A stretch of 6,989 nt of DNA from Pseudomonadota bacterium (lineage in GTDB: Bacteria; Pseudomonadota; Alphaproteobacteria; Rhizobiales; Xanthobacteraceae): assembly GCA_023387555.1 (NCBI GenBank), contig JAEWHY010000527.1, forward strand, positions 1 through 6,989. Reading direction: 5' to 3'. This document shows positions 3,408 through 6,989 of the stretch, one piece after another. The notes beneath the pieces were generated by a model. The model was not told the DNA's origin, searched no databases, and was given only the letters and a program-made list of their open reading frames with translations. Each line of letters starts with the position of its first letter. Positions within the stretch are counted from its first letter, which is position 1. Both the position numbers and the translations under genes were made by a program.

Positions 3408-6400
3408 TTGGCTAGTTCGGGTGCACGATCCGCCGCGCTGTCGTTCTCGCGCGGGCATAAGGCTCGGACCGGCGAACCTGCAGCCACGAGCGCGGGCGGG
3501 CCCGCGTTCCGCATACGGAATGGTAGTCGGGACCTGCGCCGGCTTCTCCTGGAAAGCACCGCACTGGTCGGATTCACCGTTGTCGCTGCCGCGCCGATGA
3601 CCGGCGGCGCGCTGATCGCCTCGCTGATTTCGACCGCCGCCATGGCCGATGGCGGAAACGGAGGCTCTGCCGTTGGGGGGCTCGTCCCTGGAGGTGCCGG
3701 TGGGGCCGACGGCCAGCCCGGGGGCAATGGTGGTGATGGTGGTTCTGTTGGCGGCGGAGGCGGCGGAGGTGGCGGGGGCGCAGGAGGCGGCGCCGGCGGA
3801 ACCGGCGGGACCGGGGCGGGGGGCACCGCCGGCGGAACGGCCGGGCTGAATGGTGGCGGTGCCACTGCTTCGGGAAGCAGCGGCGGCGGGGGCGGCGGCG
3901 GCAATGGCGGTCAACACGGCCAGACCGTGAATGCCGATGAAACGATCAATGCTGCCGTCGCAGGCACGGCGGGCGGCAAGGGCGGTAACGGCGGATCGGC
4001 GTCAATAAGCGCTTTTCATGGCGGTGGCGGCGGAGGTGGTGGTGCTGGCGGTCATGGGGCCGTCGTCACGGGCGGCACGAATCTGACCATCGACGCCGCG
4101 ATCACTGGCGGAGGCGGCGGCAATGGCGGCGCGGGCGGCCGCGGCAACGGTACTTACGCGTTTGCAGGCGGTGGTGGATCCGGCGGCGACGGCGGTATCG
4201 GTGTTAATGTCACCGTCGGCGGCGTCACACTGACCAATAATGGCGTGATCAACGGCGGCAATGGGGGAGCCGGTGGTCCCGGTGGGACAGCCGTCATCTT
4301 TCATGGAGCCTTCGGCGCGGCCGGCGCCGGCGGCGCTGGCGTGGTCGGCGCCAACCTGACCATCTTCAACAATGGCACCATCACCGGCGGCCTGGCGGGC
4401 GGCGGCGGAGCGCAGGCCAATGCCGTCACCTTCACCGGCGGGGCGAATGCCATCACATTCGGCGCCGCAGCCGCCGGGTTGAGCGGGAATATCGACGTCA
4501 CCGGCACGCTGACGCTGGACAACACCGTCGCGAACACGACGGTCGACAGCATCATCACCGGCACCGGGAGCGTCACCAAGGCCGGCAGCAACACCATCAC
4601 GCTGACCGGCGCGAATACCTACAGCGGCGGGACCCATCTCAATGGCGGCACGCTGAGTGTCGGCAGCGACGCCAATCTCGGCCACGCGGACGGCGCGCTG
4701 AACTTCAACGGCGGAACGCTGCGGATCACCGGCACGACCTTCGGTTCGACCGCGCGCACGATCAACTGGGGCAGCAATGGCGGCGGCTTCGAAATCGCCG
4801 ATGCGGCGCACAGCTTCGCGGTGTCGCAGATCCTGAGCGGCACCGGCGGGCTCTCCAAGACCGGCGCCGGGACGCTGGTCCTGAATGGCAACAATACTTT
4901 CTCCGGCGGCGTCACCATCAATGGCGGCACGCTGAGTGTCGGCAGCGACGCCAATCTGGGCGACGCGGCCGGCGCGCTGAATTTCAACGGCGGAACGCTG
5001 CGGATCACCGGCACGACCTTCGGTTCGACCGCGCGCGCGATCAACTGGGGCGCCAGTGGCGGCGGCTTCGATATCGCCGATGCGGCGCACAGTTTTGCGG
5101 TGTCGCAGATCCTGAGTGGCACCGGTGGCCTCGCCAAGACCGGCAACGGCACGCTCATCCTCAACGGCAACAACACATTCTCCGGCGGCGTCACCATCAA
5201 CGGCGGCACCATCAGCGCAGGCCACAACAATGCGCTCGGCACCGGCACCTTCACCGTGCTCGGCTCGACCCTCGACATCGCGGACGGCGTCACGATCTCG
5301 AATGCGGCCAATCTCAAGGCCAATCTCGACATCAGCGTCGACGGTTGCTGTTCCGTCGGTACCTATGCGGGCAACATTTCGTCGACCGGCGATTTCGGCA
5401 TGAAAAAGATCGGCGCCGGCACGTTGGTCCTCTCGGGAACCAACACTTACACCGGCGGCACCAGGGTCACTGAGGGTGTGCTGCAACTCGGCGACGACGC
5501 GGCCAAAGGCTCGATCGTCGGCACCGTCAGGGTGGTCGACGACCTCGCTGCCTTCAGTATCGTCAATGCCGATACCAGCGGCATCACCCGCATCGTCAAC
5601 AACGGTTGGACGCGATTCTTCAACGATACCAATGCCGGCACAGCCCGGATCACCAACAACTACTTTGCTTTCTTCTTCGACAATTCCAGCGCAGGCACGG
5701 CGGCGATCACCAACAATGGTCTTCTTGCGTTCGGCGACGGTTCCGGTGCCGCAAACGCGACCATCACCAACAATCTCTATCTTAGTTTTAGCGGCACGAG
5801 CACCGCCGGCGCCGCCATCATCACAAACCGGGGGGGAGGCCTGTTTGGTGGCCTGTCTTTTTCGGGCAATAGCACCGCTGGCAATGCCACGATTACCACC
5901 AGATCTGGTGCCGAAACCTTCTTCGAAGGCAATGCCGATGGCGGCAACGCACGGTTCATCACCCGGGCGGGCGGTGTGGTGGATTTCTCCGCAAGCTCCG
6001 GCCCCTCCGGCGATGGCCGGATCAGCGCCGGCTCGATCGAGGGTGCGGGCACCTACTACATCGGCGGCGGCAACACGCTCACGGTTGGCGGCAACAACCG
6101 CTCGACCGAAGTCTCGGGCGAGATTGCCAACGATTGCGGCTGTGGCGCAGGCGACGGTTCGCTGGTCAAGGTCGGCACCGGCACGCTGACATTGTCGGGC
6201 ATCAACACCTATCGCGGCGGCACCACGGTCCGCGAGGGCGTTGTCAGCGTCGGCACCGAGGCCAATCTCGGCGACACGGCCGGCGCGCTGACGTTGGATG
6301 GCGGTATGCTGCGCGTCACCGGACATACTTTCGGCTCGACCGTACGCGCCATCAACCTCGGCAGTCATGGCGGCGGGTTCGACATCGTCCGGGCCACGCA

Positions 6401-6989
6401 CACCTTCGCGGTGTCGCAGATCCTGTCCGGCAGCGGCGGGCTCCTGAAGACCGGCGCCGGAACGCTCGAACTCACCGGCAACAACAGCTTCTCCGGCGGC
6501 GTCACCATCAATGGCGGCACCATCAGCGCCGGTCACAACAACGCGCTCGGCACCGGCACCTTCACCGTGCTGGGTTCGACCCTCGACATCCAGGACGGGG
6601 TGACGATCTCGAATGCGGCCGATCTGAAGGCCAATCTCAATATCAGGGTCGAGGGTTGCTGCTCCGTCGGTACCTATGCGGGCGACATTGCGTCGACCGG
6701 CGATTTCGGTGTGAAAAAGATCGGTACCGGCACGCTGGTTCTCTCCGGGACCAACACCTACACCGGCGGCACCAGGGTCACTGACGGTGTGCTGCAACTC
6801 GGCGACGACGCCGCCAAAGGCTCGATCGTCGGCAGGGTGAGAGTGGGCTCCTTCGGGACGTTCGATGTCGTCAATGCCGATACCAGCGGCATGACCCGCA
6901 TCACCAATTACGGTCTGACGAGCTTCTTCAACAACACGGACGCGGGCAGCGCGAGATTCATCAACAACGGTTTTGGGTGGTTCCAGGAC
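3408..6989 (+). CDS. Giant glycine-rich autotransporter-type adhesin, passenger part (3' end cut)
   Basis: The frame has no stop from 3312 to the window end; from TTG 3408 it gives 1194 codons and continues beyond. Residues 1-43 are polar with several arginines. Residues 44-80 (RRLLLESTALVGFTVVAAA and on to ISTAAMA) are a long hydrophobic export signal, with cleavage likely near the second AMA. Residues 82-345 are glycine-rich. From about residue 385 come repeats of the passenger-associated (PATR, autotransporter-associated beta-strand) type, K-x-G-x-G-T-L-x-L-x-G-x-N-T-Y-x-G-G, starting near 4560, 4851, 5130, 5400, 6168, 6444 and 6711. They predict a right-handed beta-helix exported by a type Va pathway to the cell surface. 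The C-terminal beta-barrel expected of this family lies outside the window, so the class is inferred from the passenger. The start codon is uncertain: GTG 3315, TTG 3390, CTG 3534 and ATG 3597 are alternatives. The role is probably adhesion or aggregation, but the sequence does not prove it. Confidence 0.85.
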   Translation, partial: MASSGARSAALSFSRGHKARTGEPAATSAGGPAFRIRNGSRDLRRLLLESTALVGFTVVAAAPMTGGALIASLISTAAMADGGNGGSAVGGLVPGGAGGADGQPGGNGGDGGSVGGGGGGGGGGAGGGAGGTGGTGAGGTAGGTAGLNGGGATASGSSGGGGGGGNGGQHGQTVNADETINAAVAGTAGGKGGNGGSASISAFHGGGGGGGGAGGHGAVVTGGTNLTIDAAITGGGGGNGGAGGRGNGTYAFAGGGGSGGDGGIGVNVTVGGVTLTNNGVINGGNGGAGGPGGTAVIFHGAFGAAGAGGAGVVGANLTIFNNGTITGGLAGGGGAQANAVTFTGGANAITFGAAAAGLSGNIDVTGTLTLDNTVANTTVDSIITGTGSVTKAGSNTITLTGANTYSGGTHLNGGTLSVGSDANLGHADGALNFNGGTLRITGTTFGSTARTINWGSNGGGFEIADAAHSFAVSQILSGTGGLSKTGAGTLVLNGNNTFSGGVTINGGTLSVGSDANLGDAAGALNFNGGTLRITGTTFGSTARAINWGASGGGFDIADAAHSFAVSQILSGTGGLAKTGNGTLILNGNNTFSGGVTINGGTISAGHNNALGTGTFTVLGSTLDIADGVTISNAANLKANLDISVDGCCSVGTYAGNISSTGDFGMKKIGAGTLVLSGTNTYTGGTRVTEGVLQLGDDAAKGSIVGTVRVVDDLAAFSIVNADTSGITRIVNNGWTRFFNDTNAGTARITNNYFAFFFDNSSAGTAAITNNGLLAFGDGSGAANATITNNLYLSFSGTSTAGAAIITNRGGGLFGGLSFSGNSTAGNATITTRSGAETFFEGNADGGNARFITRAGGVVDFSASSGPSGDGRISAGSIEGAGTYYIGGGNTLTVGGNNRSTEVSGEIANDCGCGAGDGSLVKVGTGTLTLSGINTYRGGTTVREGVVSVGTEANLGDTAGALTLDGGMLRVTGHTFGSTVRAINLGSHGGGFDIVRATHTFAVSQILSGSGGLLKTGAGTLELTGNNSFSGGVTINGGTISAGHNNALGTGTFTVLGSTLDIQDGVTISNAADLKANLNIRVEGCCSVGTYAGDIASTGDFGVKKIGTGTLVLSGTNTYTGGTRVTDGVLQLGDDAAKGSIVGRVRVGSFGTFDVVNADTSGMTRITNYGLTSFFNNTDAGSARFINNGFGWFQD
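3651..4440 (+). repeat. Glycine-rich (PGRS-like) coding repeats
   Basis: This segment codes for about 263 residues dominated by GG-x-GG units, with runs of up to ten glycines (around 3751-3780). It is punctuated by short hydrophobic strands ending in NG-x-I-x-GG: TVNADETINAAV from 3924, LTIDAAITGG from 4083, LTNNGVINGG from 4230 and LTIFNNGTITGG from 4356. The spacing gives imperfect repeats of about 52, 49 and 42 codons. It resembles mycobacterial PE_PGRS tails and glycine-rich autotransporter passengers in composition only. Confidence 0.75.
4641..5198 (+). repeat. 279-bp (93-codon) tandem repeat, two copies
   Basis: Copy one is 4641-4919 and copy two is 4920-5198, with no insertion or deletion. 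My hand count finds 24 differing bases of 279, about 91 percent identity. Each copy encodes NGGTLSVGSDANLG, then a stretch with RITGTTFGSTAR and SFAVSQILSG, and ends in a PATR strand pair. A more diverged third copy begins near 6231. Confidence 0.9.
4920..6989 (+). repeat. 1311-bp (437-codon) higher-order repeat, second copy cut by window end
   Basis: Copy one is 4920-6230 and copy two starts at 6231. Landmarks recur at the same offset: GGCGCGCTG at 4971 and 6282, ATCAGCGC at 5211 and 6522. After one codon is lost in copy two (around 5530-5555 against 6841-6865), CGTCAATGCC follows at 5561 and 6869. Each copy carries a 93-codon module, an ISAGHNNALG module, a vicinal-cysteine segment, a PATR, and then 19-codon units. 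Identity is high but clearly not complete, so the duplication is old enough to have diverged or is mosaic. Confidence 0.85.
5592..5819 (+). repeat. Ladder of exact 19-codon (57-bp) units
   Basis: Four units start at 5592, 5649, 5706 and 5763, exactly 57 bases apart, each beginning I-[TV]-N-N and ending with an A-G-T-A or similar turn (for example ITNNGLLAFGDGSGAANAT). Longer, more diverged units follow at 5820 (24 codons) and 5892 (22 codons). A second ladder begins at 6900 in the next large repeat. The period suits one turn of a beta-helix; the DNA identity between units is low, so this is a protein-level repeat. Confidence 0.8.

Noticed and set aside
3348..3917. Two proline/alanine-rich minus-strand frames opposite the glycine-rich block
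   Set aside because: They are complements of glycine codons (GGC/GGG read as GCC/CCC), with no ribosome site or domain.
4641..5819. CRISPR-like direct repeats
   Set aside because: All repeats keep the reading frame, vary in sequence, are adjacent or coding throughout, and have no uniform unique spacers.
5476..6784. Two overlapping plus-strand frames (5476-6189 and 6134-6784) inside the autotransporter
   Set aside because: Both are out of phase with the repeat-bearing frame, and their Ser/Pro- or Arg/His-rich products are typical shadow translations.
4002..6797. A 931-codon open frame on the minus strand opposite the autotransporter
   Set aside because: It is in exact codon register with the plus-strand gene, so its stops would need sense TTA, CTA or TCA codons, which GC-rich codon use avoids; it ends where sense TCA occurs at 4002. 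Its product is a repetitive mirror of the PATR repeats without any recognisable domain.

Overview
The window looks like chromosomal DNA from a GC-rich alphaproteobacterium, most like Bradyrhizobium or its relatives in the Nitrobacteraceae. The basis is strong G/C third positions, near absence of TTA, CTA and TCA codons, a FixK/FNR-type dyad, a short secreted protein with a GRKCWYEG motif, and a very large glycine-rich repeat autotransporter. The genus is inferred from composition and gene types and was not tested by any search.

Left part (1-1236): the first 59 codons of a minus-strand gene run off the left edge. They resemble the N-terminus of a CelD-type GNAT protein. After a roughly 290-base gap comes a 64-residue plus-strand hypothetical gene, whose stop codon sits in a 14-bp tandem duplication. 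It converges on a minus-strand VOC (glyoxalase/dioxygenase fold) gene with the usual four metal-ligand positions. A TTGA-N6-TCAA dyad lies upstream of the VOC gene.

Middle part (1237-3255): a secreted 154-residue hypothetical protein (plus) meets a five-span DUF2189-type membrane protein (minus) tail to tail. Both stop codons lie inside one perfect 16-bp dyad. The DUF2189 gene is divergent from a small secreted class I c-type cytochrome. A perfect FNR/FixK consensus, TTGAT-N4-ATCAA, lies in their 112-bp intergenic region and predicts oxygen-responsive control, best placed for the cytochrome. A compact GC hairpin follows the cytochrome gene.

Right part (3256-6989): a leader with several inverted repeats and G-tracts precedes a giant open frame that has no stop from 3312 to the window end. 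It encodes a type V (autotransporter-like) passenger: a long signal region, about 265 residues of glycine-rich repeats resembling PGRS proteins, then passenger-associated (PATR) beta-strand repeats built on a 93-codon tandem repeat and a 437-codon higher-order repeat. A ladder of exact 19-codon units is embedded in the latter. The C-terminal beta-barrel is not in the window.

I see no CRISPR array, tRNA, rRNA, insertion sequence or recognisable phage gene. Nothing here proves a new system. The most testable points are the FixK/FNR site between the cytochrome and DUF2189 genes, the repeat architecture with recurring vicinal cysteines in the passenger, and its probable non-ATG start.
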